Source of the DNA: Actinophytocola sp.
GTDB lineage: Bacteria; Actinomycetota; Actinomycetes; Mycobacteriales; Pseudonocardiaceae
Assembly (NCBI GenBank): GCA_009377395.1
Contig: WHUB01000030.1
Location: forward strand, 3,793-44,411
Reading direction: 5' to 3'
Length of the DNA stretch: 40,619 nucleotides
Part shown: piece after piece, positions 15,189-22,297 of the stretch
Numbering within the stretch: the first letter of the stretch is position 1
Layout of the letters: each line of letters opens with the position of its first letter
Translations under genes and position numbers: made by a program
Notes under the pieces: model-generated
Seen by the model: only the letters and a program-made list of their open reading frames with translations
The model's database searches: none
Told to the model about the DNA's origin: nothing

Positions 15189-16373
15189 TCAGCCGACCTT
15201 CTCGTACAGCGTGATGACAACGGAGCTGCCGCCGCCGACGTTGTGCTGGAGTGCCAGCTTCACGCCGTCGACCTGACGCGGCCCGGCTTGGCCGCGCAGC
15301 TGCCAGGTCAGCTCCGCGCACTGGGCCAGCCCGGTCGCGCCCAGCGGATGCCCCTTCGACAGCAACCCGCCGGACGGGTTGGTGACCACCTTGCCGCCAT
15401 AGGTGTTGTCGCCGTCGGCGATGAACTTCTCGGCGGTGCCTTCCGGGGTCAGCCCCAGCACCTCGTAGGTGAGCACCTCGTTCGGGGTGAAGCAGTCGTG
15501 CAGCTCCACGACCGGAATGTCCTCCGGGCCGACACCGGCCTGCTCGTACACCTGACGCGCGGCGTCGCCCACGATCCCGGTCCACGCCCAGCCCTGCCGG
15601 TCACGTTCCATGGCGTCCGGGGTGTCCGACGTCATCGCCTGCGCCCGGATGCGCACGCCGGTGCTGAGACCGTGCTTGCGGGCGAAGTCCTCGCCGCAGA
15701 TCACCGCAGCGGCGGCGCCGCAGGTGGGCGGAGCACATTGCAGCTTGGTCAGCATGCCGCAGATCCTCGGGGAACTGAGCACGTCCGCCACCGTAACCGG
15801 GTCGCGGAACACCGCGTACGGGTTGTTCGCCGCGTGTTTGCGGGCCTTCACCGAGACGGCGGCGAACATCTCGGGCGTCGCGCCGTACTTCTCCATGTAG
15901 GCGTCGGCCGCGATGGCGAACCACCGGGGGGCGGGCGGCGCGGACTCGTAGTCGCCACGCTCCGCGCCCACGATGTCGTTGAGCCGGTCGAGCGGGTTCG
16001 GCCGGTCGGTCCAGATCGCGCCCAGCGCCCCGGGACGCATCTGCTCGAACCCGAACGCCAGCACACACTCCGCCGCGCCGCTGTCGACTGCCTGCCGCGC
16101 CAGCCACAGCGCCGTCGATCCCGTGGAGCAGTTGTTGTTCACGTTGATGACCGGCACGCCGGTCATGCCGACCCGGTACGCGGCGAGCTGCCCGCTGGTC
16201 GACTCACCGTAGACGTAACCGGCGTAGACCTGCTGCATCTTCTCGTAGTCGATCCCCGCGTCGGCGAGAGCGGCCTTGATCGCGCCCTCCGCCATCACGT
16301 CGAAGGGATCGGCGTTCTTCGGAGTGGCGAACGGCACCATGCCGACACCGGCAACAAACGCCCCACGACCCAT
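15189..16373 (-). CDS. SCP-x/thiolase-type lipid-transfer protein (acetyl-CoA acetyltransferase-like)
   Basis: 394 residues from ATG 16373, with AAGGAG upstream. Thiolase fold of the lipid-transfer/SCP-x subgroup: NNNCSTGSTALWLA carries the acyl-accepting Cys (about residue 81), HDCFTPNE replaces the classical NEAFA, and GGLLSKGHPLGATG holds the catalytic His. The C-terminal thiolase Cys-Gly loop is replaced by HNVGGGSS, the usual pattern for this subgroup, which acts on branched or steroid side-chain 3-ketoacyl-CoAs. No other beta-oxidation gene is adjacent. The tiny membrane ORF may be co-transcribed downstream. Confidence 0.9.
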   Translation of the reverse strand: MGRGAFVAGVGMVPFATPKNADPFDVMAEGAIKAALADAGIDYEKMQQVYAGYVYGESTSGQLAAYRVGMTGVPVINVNNNCSTGSTALWLARQAVDSGAAECVLAFGFEQMRPGALGAIWTDRPNPLDRLNDIVGAERGDYESAPPAPRWFAIAADAYMEKYGATPEMFAAVSVKARKHAANNPYAVFRDPVTVADVLSSPRICGMLTKLQCAPPTCGAAAAVICGEDFARKHGLSTGVRIRAQAMTSDTPDAMERDRQGWAWTGIVGDAARQVYEQAGVGPEDIPVVELHDCFTPNEVLTYEVLGLTPEGTAEKFIADGDNTYGGKVVTNPSGGLLSKGHPLGATGLAQCAELTWQLRGQAGPRQVDGVKLALQHNVGGGSSVVITLYEKVG

Positions 16374-16709
16374 GACTTCCGCTCCTTCAGCTCACCGGCG
16401 TGGCTCAGCACACCCGGGACGGCGCGAATCGCGCGCGAAAAATCGAAACGAGTTCAGCGGAAAATGCCTACCGTGGCACTGAGCGTAGCCCCGGCCGGAA
16501 CGACCGGGCAATAATGGAATCGTCGCGCCAATTCGGGAATGAATTCGTGCCGGGTTTAGCCGGGTCCGGCACGGGACAACCCTCGCATAGGCCGTGGACC
16601 AAGTGCCTTGCGTGCAAGGAACAGCGGCCCTCGACCTCGACGACATTCGGACGCTGACTTCGGCCGCCGTACAGGAGCAGGATGGAGTCAGCACGCAGGG
16701 AGGTCCTTG
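16374..16709. other. 336-bp divergent intergenic region
   Basis: It separates the thiolase (minus) from a small hypothetical gene (plus). The stretch 16436-16470 is clearly richer in A/T than its surroundings and probably holds promoters. A 14-base palindrome CCTTGCGTGCAAGG occurs at 16606-16619, about 90 bases before the plus-strand gene, and may be an operator. No convincing ORF, RNA gene or terminator is seen. Confidence 0.5.
16606..16619. promoter_or_regulatory. Perfect palindrome, possible operator
   Basis: CCTTGCGTGCAAGG: 6-bp arms CCTTGC/GCAAGG around GT, in the region upstream of the small hypothetical gene at 16710. Size and symmetry fit a dimeric regulator such as LysR or TetR, but no regulator gene is adjacent. 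Confidence 0.35.
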
Positions 16710-16997
16710 ATGATGACGCAGCGGGGCCCGCTCACCACGCCGGTGACGCACGAGCCGACGGCGGCGGAACGCTCCCATGCCACGCGGGTGACCGCCGCGC
16801 ACGCCAACGACGCGACGGAGCTGGCCGAGTTTCTCGACATGCTCGGCCTCTCGGCGAGCGAGGCCCGCGAACCGGGCAGCGCCCCCGACCAGGTCGACAA
16901 GCGCGAGCGCGCCGAGGCACGTGCCCGCCGCAGCCGAACGCTGCTGGTCAGCGAGCTCGCGGAAATGTTCGAGGAGTCCGGCGCGGCCCGCCGATAA
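16710..16997 (+). CDS. Small charged hypothetical protein
   Basis: 95 residues from ATG 16710 (or 94 from ATG 16713), preceded by AGGGAGG at 16697-16703. No family is recognised. The product has a polar N-terminus (TQRGPLTTPVTHEPTAAE), a helical segment HANDATELAEFLDMLGLSA, then a highly charged helix (VDKRERAEARARRSRTLLVSELAEMFEESG). There is no signal peptide, membrane helix or Cys pair. It could be a small cytoplasmic regulator or adaptor. The open frame continues upstream, but the Shine-Dalgarno site supports this start. Repeat array B begins 8 bases after the stop. Confidence 0.75.
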   Translation: MMTQRGPLTTPVTHEPTAAERSHATRVTAAHANDATELAEFLDMLGLSASEAREPGSAPDQVDKRERAEARARRSRTLLVSELAEMFEESGAARR

Positions 16998-17004
16998 CCC
17001 CGCG

Positions 17005-17068
17005 CCGAACGCAGGACGCGGCGTCCTGAAAGCAGGACACGGCGGCGTGAGCGCAGGACACGACGTCA
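17005..17068. repeat. Array B: three unidirectional 21-bp-period repeat units
   Basis: Three leftward cores at 17053-17062 (CGTGTCCTGC on the minus strand), 17032-17041 (CGTGTCCTGC) and 17011-17020 (CGCGTCCTGC), spaced exactly 21 bp. The array fills the gap between two convergent genes. On the minus strand it starts TGACGT before the first core, and that TGA is the LigD-polymerase stop codon (17066-17068). Confidence 0.88.
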
Positions 17069-18070
17069 CTCGCGCTTGGCTCGGCTGGGCGCGACGCGGG
17101 GTGGCTCGTTCGGCATCTTGGGATAGACCGGCGGCCAGGGCGCGTCCATCATCCCGGCGGCCATATCCCGCTCCGACTGCGCCAGCAGCGGGTCGATGGA
17201 CTGCGGCCGGTCGTGATAGCCCTGCCACGGGTCGCCGCGCTCGGCCAGCAGCGCAGGCACCGTCGACAGCGTCAGCCCGCCCGGGTCGATGCCGTCCAGC
17301 TCGTCCCAGCCGATCGGCGCCGACACCTGCCCGCCGACCCGTGGCCGCACGCACCACGCGCCGAACACCGTCTTGTGCGGCGCGTTCTGGTTGAAGTCGA
17401 CGAACACCCGCTGCCCGCGTTCTTCCTTCCACCACTGGGCCGTCATCCGCTCCGGGTAGCGCCGCTCCAGCTCGCGCGCCAGCGCGACGGCCGCCGCCCG
17501 CACCTGGTAGCCGTCCCAGCGCGGTTCGAGCGCGACGTAGATGTGCAGCCCGCGCGAGCCGGATGTCTTGAGCATCGCCTCGATGCCGTACTCGCCGAGC
17601 AGCTCCCTGGTCAGCACGGCGCCGTGCTTCAGGTCCTCGTACCCGACGCCCGGTGACGGGTCGAGGTCGATCCGTAGCTCGTCGGCGATGTCCGGCGTCT
17701 CGGCGTGGAACGGCCACACGTGGTAGCCGATGCAGCCGAGGTTGACGCCCCACAGCACGTGTGCGAGGTCGGCCGCGACCAGCGCGTCGCTGGTGGTGCC
17801 GTTGGGGGTGGCGACCACGGTGGTCCGCAGCCACTCCGGCGTCGACGCCGGCACGCGCTTCTGGAACCACGACTTGCCGCCCGCGCCCTGCGGGTAGCGC
17901 TCCATCAGCAGCGGCCGGTTCCGCAGTGTCGCCATGAGCGGCTCGGCGACGGCCTGGTAGTAGCGCACCAGGTCCAATTTGGTCTCGCCGTGCTGCGAGA
18001 AGTACACCTTGTGCGGGTTGGAGATCGTCACCTCGGTGCCGTCGACGTCCAGCGTCATCGCATCGGCCAT
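17066..18070 (-). CDS. ligD: LigD polymerase/primase domain protein (NHEJ)
   Basis: 334 residues from ATG 18070, with GGGGGAG upstream. Stand-alone LigD polymerase (archaeo-eukaryotic primase) module: the N-terminal TISNPHKVYFSQHGETKLDLVRYY block, MERYPQGAGG with SWFQKRVP, catalytic DxD in RIDLDPSP, SGSRGLHIYV (conserved S/H) and VFVDFNQNAPHKT carrying the third acidic residue. It adds ribo- or deoxynucleotides at double-strand-break ends during non-homologous end joining. It is 10 bases downstream of the ligase gene, so the usual single LigD chain is split into two genes. No ku gene or phosphoesterase domain occurs in the window. Confidence 0.93.
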   Translation of the reverse strand: MADAMTLDVDGTEVTISNPHKVYFSQHGETKLDLVRYYQAVAEPLMATLRNRPLLMERYPQGAGGKSWFQKRVPASTPEWLRTTVVATPNGTTSDALVAADLAHVLWGVNLGCIGYHVWPFHAETPDIADELRIDLDPSPGVGYEDLKHGAVLTRELLGEYGIEAMLKTSGSRGLHIYVALEPRWDGYQVRAAAVALARELERRYPERMTAQWWKEERGQRVFVDFNQNAPHKTVFGAWCVRPRVGGQVSAPIGWDELDGIDPGGLTLSTVPALLAERGDPWQGYHDRPQSIDPLLAQSERDMAAGMMDAPWPPVYPKMPNEPPRVAPSRAKRE

Positions 18071-18080
18071 GGACTCCCCC

Positions 18081-19157
18081 TCATGCCGGGCGTTCGGTGA
18101 AGATCTCGGCCAGCTCGGCGGGCGCGACCTCGTCGAGCTGGCCGTAGGTGCACGACTCGGGCGTGCGGTCCGGCCGGAACCGGACCAGCCTGCCGCCGTG
18201 GCGGAACCGGCCCGTCTGCACGTGCTCGTAGCGCACCTCGGCGACCAGCTCGGGCCGCAGCGGCTGCCAGGACAGGTCCTTGCCCGCGTTCCAGCGACTC
18301 ATCCCGCCCGGCATCCGGCCCCCGGCGTGCGCCTCGGCCTCGGCCCAGTCGCGCCACGGGTGGTTGTCGAGCGCGTTCTCCCGCAGTGGCGCCAGCTCGT
18401 CGACGAGTTCCTTCCGCCGCGCTGCGGTGAAGCTGCTGGCGACGCCGACGTGGTGCAGCACGCCCGCGTCGTCGTAGAGGCCGAGCAGCAGCGAGCCCAC
18501 ACCGTTGCCGTCCTTGTGCCAGCGGAACCCGGCGACCACGCAGTCGGCGGTGCGTTCGTGTTTGACCTTGAACATCACCCGCTTGTCCTGCGCGTAGCCG
18601 ACGTCGACCGGCTTGGCCATCACGCCGTCGAACCCGGCGCCCTCGAACCGCGTGAACCAGTCCTGCGCCACGTCGGGGTCCTCGGTGAGCGGGGTGAGGT
18701 GGACCCGGGCGAGCCGGGCGTCGAGCACCTGCTCGAGCAGGCTGCGGCGCTTCCGGAACGGCTCACCGGTGTGGTCGTCGTCGCCGAGCGCGAGCAGGTC
18801 GAACGCGACGAAGCTGGCCGGGGTCTCGGCGGCGAGCTTGCGCACCCGGGACGCGGCCGGGTGCAGCCGGTTCTGCAGCAAGTCGAAGTCGAGGCCGTTC
18901 TCGGTGACGAGCACGACCTCGCCGTCGAGCACGCAGCGCGGCGGCAGCGCCTCGGCGAGCAGCTCGACCAGCTCGGGAAAGTATCTGGTCAGCGGCCGGT
19001 CGTTGCGCGAGCCGAGCTCGATCTCGTCGCCGTCGCGGAACACGATGCAGCGGAAGCCGTCCCACTTCGGCTCGTAGGCGAGCCCTGGCTGGCGCGGCAG
19101 CTCGCGCACCGACTTGGCCAGCATCGGCTTGACCGGGGGCATGACTGGCAGGTCCAC
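18081..19157 (-). CDS. ligD: ATP-dependent DNA ligase (LigD ligase domain)
   Basis: 358 residues from GTG 19157; ATG 19142 (MPPVKPMLA) is the alternative. Neither has a clear Shine-Dalgarno site, and TACGCT upstream of the GTG could give a leaderless message. Motif I EPKWDGFR carries the adenylated lysine (K31); SRNDRPLTRYFPEL, LDGEVVL (motif III), FVAFDLLAL, GFDGVMAK (motif IV) and MFKVKHERTADCVV (motif V) follow. The OB-fold domain ends near RTPESCTYGQL. It seals breaks together with the LigD polymerase encoded next. The nitroreductase stop is 22 bases upstream in the same direction, so it may share that gene's DosR-type promoter. Confidence 0.93.
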   Translation of the reverse strand: MDLPVMPPVKPMLAKSVRELPRQPGLAYEPKWDGFRCIVFRDGDEIELGSRNDRPLTRYFPELVELLAEALPPRCVLDGEVVLVTENGLDFDLLQNRLHPAASRVRKLAAETPASFVAFDLLALGDDDHTGEPFRKRRSLLEQVLDARLARVHLTPLTEDPDVAQDWFTRFEGAGFDGVMAKPVDVGYAQDKRVMFKVKHERTADCVVAGFRWHKDGNGVGSLLLGLYDDAGVLHHVGVASSFTAARRKELVDELAPLRENALDNHPWRDWAEAEAHAGGRMPGGMSRWNAGKDLSWQPLRPELVAEVRYEHVQTGRFRHGGRLVRFRPDRTPESCTYGQLDEVAPAELAEIFTERPA

Positions 19158-19179
19158 ATCGCACAGCGTATGTCAGGAA

Positions 19180-20151
19180 TCAGGCCCGTGCCGGTGCGTG
19201 CAGCCGCTCCCTGACATCGCGCTGCCGCGCCTTGACGGCGGCTTTCGGACGGCCGATGCGCAGCATGATCTGCGGGTAGCCGTCGAGGCCGAGCCGCTCG
19301 ATCACACCGCTGCGCACCTCGGTCAGATGCAGCGCCTGGGTGAGCACGGCACCGGCGAGGCCGCCGGTCACCGCCGTCAGCCAGGCGCGCTGCATCGCCT
19401 CACCGGAGCGCACGTGGTCGGTCGCCGTGTCGGTGTCGCTGACGACGAGGAACAGCGTCTCGGCGGCGAGCCTGCGGGTGAGCGTCGGCACGTCGGGCAG
19501 CCGGGTGCCGCGCCGCACCAGCCCGGCCCACGGCAGCGTGTCCCGTTCCGGCGCGCGGGCCTGTTCGCCGTTGGTGCCGACGTGCCGGGTGTAGCGCCTG
19601 GTCCAGGCGTCGAGCTCGCGCTGGTAGCCCTTGTCGGCGCGCAGCACGTCGGCGGCGTAACACAGCAGCGTGGCAAGCGGCCTGCACTCGGCGGAGTCGA
19701 CGCGCCGCAACCGCACTCCGGCATCCGATCCGGCGGCGATCACGCCGGCGACCTCGTCGTCGGTGACGGGAGTGGTCGCGAACGGCTGCCGGTAGCTGCG
19801 TCTGCGGAACATCGACCAGTAGGTGGCGAGCTCGTCGGCGCTGGCGGGCTGGCGGGCGGTGGTGGTGATCCTGGCGACGAGGTCGGCGCGGGGTTCCGGG
19901 TACAGCTCGACGTCGTGGCGCCAGCCGAGCGAGCGGACGGCGAGCCGCAGGTTGGCGAGCGCGGCGCCGCAGGAGATCAGCCGGTCCCTGCCGGTCGGGT
20001 CGTGATGCGGCAGCGAGCGGGCCGCGTTCTCGTAGAGCTCGGCACGGTGGTCGCGCGTTTCGAGCACCCAGGGCATCGTGTCGTGCACCGATGGCGCGTT
20101 GCTGACCGCCCGCACCAGCACCCCCACCTCCGCGCGTGTCCATCCGTCCAT
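19180..20151 (-). CDS. Acg-type (Rv2032/Rv3131-like) nitroreductase-family protein
   Basis: 323 residues from ATG 20151, with AAGGAG 5 bases upstream; GTG 20187 is less likely. Double nitroreductase fold typical of the DosR-regulated Acg proteins: the N-terminal NAPSVHDTMPWVLE motif with DHRAELYENAARSLPHHDPTGRD, GAALANLRLAVRSLGW in the first half, FRRRSYRQPFATTPV in the centre and TQALHLTEVR with YPQIMLRIGRP at the end. Family members bind FMN in a closed pocket and are thought to sequester flavin or protect during hypoxia or nitrosative stress. The two DosR-like boxes upstream agree with this. Confidence 0.9.
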   Translation of the reverse strand: MDGWTRAEVGVLVRAVSNAPSVHDTMPWVLETRDHRAELYENAARSLPHHDPTGRDRLISCGAALANLRLAVRSLGWRHDVELYPEPRADLVARITTTARQPASADELATYWSMFRRRSYRQPFATTPVTDDEVAGVIAAGSDAGVRLRRVDSAECRPLATLLCYAADVLRADKGYQRELDAWTRRYTRHVGTNGEQARAPERDTLPWAGLVRRGTRLPDVPTLTRRLAAETLFLVVSDTDTATDHVRSGEAMQRAWLTAVTGGLAGAVLTQALHLTEVRSGVIERLGLDGYPQIMLRIGRPKAAVKARQRDVRERLHAPARA

Positions 20152-20227
20152 GCCGACTCCTTCACCTAATCGGAGTTCAACTGTCACCTAACGACCCGTG
20201 GTCGCGAAGGGTCTTCCGGTCGCGGTA

Positions 20228-20247
20228 GCGGGGCCGTACGTCCCGAA
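20228..20247 (-). promoter_or_regulatory. DosR/DevR-like box 1
   Basis: Read on the minus strand, TTCGGGACGTACGGCCCCGC matches the mycobacterial DosR consensus TTSGGGACTWWAGTCCCSAA over most positions, including the TTCGGGAC half. It lies 77 bases upstream of the nitroreductase ATG. Confidence 0.65.
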
Positions 20248-20265
20248 TCGGTCTCGACACCGTCG

Positions 20266-20285
20266 GTAGGGACTTTCTGCCCTAC
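20266..20285 (+). promoter_or_regulatory. DosR/DevR-like box 2
   Basis: GTAGGGACTTTCTGCCCTAC contains GGGACTTT followed by a CCC half, in register with the DosR consensus, and forms a 7-bp inverted repeat (GGTAGGG/CCCTACC, 20265-20286). It lies about 58-64 bases upstream of the PPOX-fold gene starts. With box 1 it forms a divergent two-site control region. Confidence 0.65.
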
Positions 20286-20343
20286 CCGGCGCGGTGCGGT
20301 GATGCTGATCTAGACGCCGACCGGTTGTCTCGTCGAAGACAGG

Positions 20344-20781
20344 ATGTCCATGCACAGTGACCCGAAGCGGCTGCGTGAGCTGCCGCGATCCTTGTCGCTG
20401 CGCCTGCTGGGGTCGGTGCCGATGGGCCGGATCGTGTTCACCATGAACGCGCTGCCCGCCATCAGGCCGATCAACCATGTCGTCGTCGACGGTGACGTCG
20501 TGATGCGCTGCCACGGCGGCGCGGCGCTGCTCCATGCCATCGGGCAGGTGGTCGCGTTCGAGGCCGACCAGATCGACCCGGAGACCCGCACCGGCTGGAG
20601 CGTGATCGTCACCGGCAAGGCCGAGCGGGTCGACGACGCCGACCAGGCGGCCCGCTACCGGCTGCTGCTGCGCCCGCGCGTCGACCTGGACATGGTGCAT
20701 GTCGTGCGCATCCGGCCGGAGCTCGTCACCGGCTACAAGCTGATCGAGAACGACGAGAACGGCCACGACGCGGTGGCGTGA
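20344..20781 (+). CDS. Pyridoxamine 5'-phosphate oxidase-fold flavin/F420-binding protein
   Basis: 145 residues from ATG 20344, or 143 from ATG 20350, which is better spaced from AGGA at 20341-20344. The split-barrel fold is recognised from the N-terminal LRLLGSVPMGRIVFTMNALPAIRPINHVVVDGDVVMRC, where SVPMGRIVF and PAIRPINH are the signature strands, then VVAFEADQID, GWSVIVTGKAERVDD and VVRIRPELVTGYKL. Homologues in mycobacteria and streptomycetes are often members of the DosR regulon and bind FMN or F420. It is divergent from the Acg-type gene across the two DosR-like boxes. Confidence 0.88.
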   Translation: MSMHSDPKRLRELPRSLSLRLLGSVPMGRIVFTMNALPAIRPINHVVVDGDVVMRCHGGAALLHAIGQVVAFEADQIDPETRTGWSVIVTGKAERVDDADQAARYRLLLRPRVDLDMVHVVRIRPELVTGYKLIENDENGHDAVA

Positions 20782-20800
20782 CCTTCAGTCGGTCGCGGGA

Positions 20801-20989
20801 TCACATGCCGAAGAGGTGCGGCCGGAACTCCTGCCCGTACGGATCGACCAGCCCCAGATCGTGCTCAGCCCAGTCGGCGTCGACGCCGTCCTCCTGCTCC
20901 ACGATGTCGGGACTCCCGTCCTCTCCCCCAGCTACTCGCCACAATCGTGCGGGCGCCGCGGCAGCGGCCAGCGTCTCGGTCGAACTCAT
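20801..20989 (-). CDS. Small acidic hypothetical protein
   Basis: 62 residues from ATG 20989, supported by a strong GGAGG 7 bases upstream. An alanine-rich N-terminus (ETLAAAAAPARLWRVAGG) is followed by a strongly acidic centre (EDGSPDIVEQEDGVDADWAEHDLG) and an aromatic/basic end (DPYGQEFRPHLFGM). There is no cysteine, signal peptide or membrane helix, and no RiPP-modifying gene is adjacent, so a precursor-peptide role is not supported. No family recognised. Its stop is 20 bases from the convergent PPOX-fold gene. Confidence 0.65.
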   Translation of the reverse strand: MSSTETLAAAAAPARLWRVAGGEDGSPDIVEQEDGVDADWAEHDLGLVDPYGQEFRPHLFGM

Positions 20990-21088
20990 TCAAATGCCTC
21001 CAGCAGTCTGACCTGAGGCTAAACCGCACACCCCGCCGCGCAGCAGAGTCGAAATACCCCAATCACTCCGGCATTGGGCGGACACAGC

Positions 21089-21113
21089 GTGTGAAGCCAG
21101 GCCGAACGGGTAT
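21089..21113 (+). promoter_or_regulatory. Sigma-B-like (stress) promoter for the SRPBCC operon
   Basis: GTGT (21089-21092), 15 bases, GGGTAT (21108-21113) fits the actinobacterial sigma-B-type consensus GNNT-N14-16-GGGTAY. A start near 21120 would leave about 38 bases before the ATG at 21159. Confidence 0.55.
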
Positions 21114-21158
21114 CCCCAAACGGCCTGCCACGGCAGGACGGCACGAAGGAGGTCAGCC

Positions 21159-21653
21159 ATGACGGCCATCCAGGTTTCGGTCGACGTCGCACGGCCGGTA
21201 CGCACCGTCTACAACCAGTGGACACAGTTCGAGTCATTCCCGGCGTTCATGGCGGGAGTCGACCGGGTGGTGCAGAAGGGCGACACCCACGCCCGCTGGG
21301 AGACGAGCATCGGCGGGGTCAAGCGAGAGTTCGACACCGAGATCACCGAGCAGCGCCCCGACGAACGCATCGCGTGGACGTCACTCGACGAACCGAAACA
21401 CGGCGGCGTGGTGACGTTCCACCGCCTCGACGACCACAGCACACGGGTGCACCTGCACATGGAGTACGAGCCGCACTCCATCCCGGAGAAGGCGGGCGCG
21501 GCACTCGGCGTGGTGCAGCATCGCATCAAGGGCGATCTCAACCGGTTCCGCGAGTACATCGAGCACCGGCAGGTCGAGACCGGCGAGTGGCGCGGCTCGG
21601 TGGCCATGCCGCGCCAGCACGACGCGGGCGCCAAGCCGGGCAGCCCGCAGTAA
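21159..21653 (+). CDS. SRPBCC (polyketide cyclase/COG5637-like) protein
   Basis: 164 residues from ATG 21159, with AAGGAGGT upstream. START/SRPBCC helix-grip fold: VSVDVARPVRTVYNQWTQFESFPAFMAGV, VVQKGDTHARWETSIGG, FDTEITEQRPDERIAWTS, GGVVTFHRLDDHSTRVHLHMEYEP, then the long C-terminal helix RIKGDLNRFREYIEHRQ and a disordered tail. The family binds hydrophobic ligands. Actinobacterial members of this type are commonly stress-induced, and the sigma-B-like promoter supports that. It is followed 9 bases later by a membrane-protein gene, probably co-transcribed. Confidence 0.88.
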   Translation: MTAIQVSVDVARPVRTVYNQWTQFESFPAFMAGVDRVVQKGDTHARWETSIGGVKREFDTEITEQRPDERIAWTSLDEPKHGGVVTFHRLDDHSTRVHLHMEYEPHSIPEKAGAALGVVQHRIKGDLNRFREYIEHRQVETGEWRGSVAMPRQHDAGAKPGSPQ

Positions 21654-21662
21654 GGAGTGATC

Positions 21663-22139
21663 ATGGGGCAGGGCAACTACCTGGTGTTGTTGCTGCTCGG
21701 CACCATCATCGTGGTGATCGACGGGCAGTTGCTCTACCAGAACGGCAAGCGCTACCTCGCCGACGCGGGCCACGGCAGCAACGAGTCAGGCACCTCGATG
21801 GCGCGCCTGATCGCGGTGCTGTTCCATCTGCTCGCGCTGGGCATACTGGCGCTGATCTCGACCGTCGACATCGGCGGCACCGGGGCGCAGGCGATCGTGA
21901 CGCGGCTGGGTGTCGCGCTGCTCATCGTCGCGATCTTCCACGCCATCGCGCTCGGCGTGCTCACCAAGATGCGGCAGTCGCAGCAGGCCGAGGAGATACC
22001 GCAGGTGAGCAGGCACGGCGGGCGCGAACGGCAGGCGCTCTACGATCCGGTCGTCGCGCCGGTGTCGCAGGACCAGGGTCCGACGCCCGAGGTCTCGCAA
22101 GGGATCGAGGCGGGCGGACCGTACTCGACCTCGCAGTAG
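21663..22139 (+). CDS. Three-helix membrane protein, hypothetical
   Basis: 158 residues from ATG 21663; AAGGAG at 21652-21657 fixes this start over GTG 21657. Predicted membrane helices are at about 5-22 (YLVLLLLGTIIVVIDG), 48-68 (RLIAVLFHLLALGILALIS) and 79-102 (AIVTRLGVALLIVAIFHAIALG), with a cytoplasmic-looking polar tail of ~55 residues rich in Q, E and P. No catalytic motif is seen. Located directly behind the SRPBCC gene, it likely belongs to the same stress operon. No named family recognised. Confidence 0.8.
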   Translation: MGQGNYLVLLLLGTIIVVIDGQLLYQNGKRYLADAGHGSNESGTSMARLIAVLFHLLALGILALISTVDIGGTGAQAIVTRLGVALLIVAIFHAIALGVLTKMRQSQQAEEIPQVSRHGGRERQALYDPVVAPVSQDQGPTPEVSQGIEAGGPYSTSQ

Positions 22140-22297
22140 CGGTTGGGAGCTTCGCCGTTCGGCGGACGGAGCCGCCCGGAGCGGAGCGCGAGGGTGGTCG
22201 CGAACGCCGAACCACCGCCGGTTGGGCGGAAGACGGGACGTACCCCGTCGCGGGAGACCGATGGCGAAGGTCCCAGAGCTTGGGGTTATTGCAGTAG

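Noticed and set aside
20801..20989. Lanthipeptide or lasso peptide precursor
   Set aside because: No Cys, no typical leader/core border and no modifying enzyme nearby.
22140..22297. Gene or terminator in the 158-bp gap between the convergent membrane protein and anti-sigma/STAS genes
   Set aside because: Only short hairpins such as CGCCG-TT-CGGCG near 22153-22164 and a GTAGCTAC palindrome; too weak to call a terminator with confidence, and no ORF with a ribosome-binding site.
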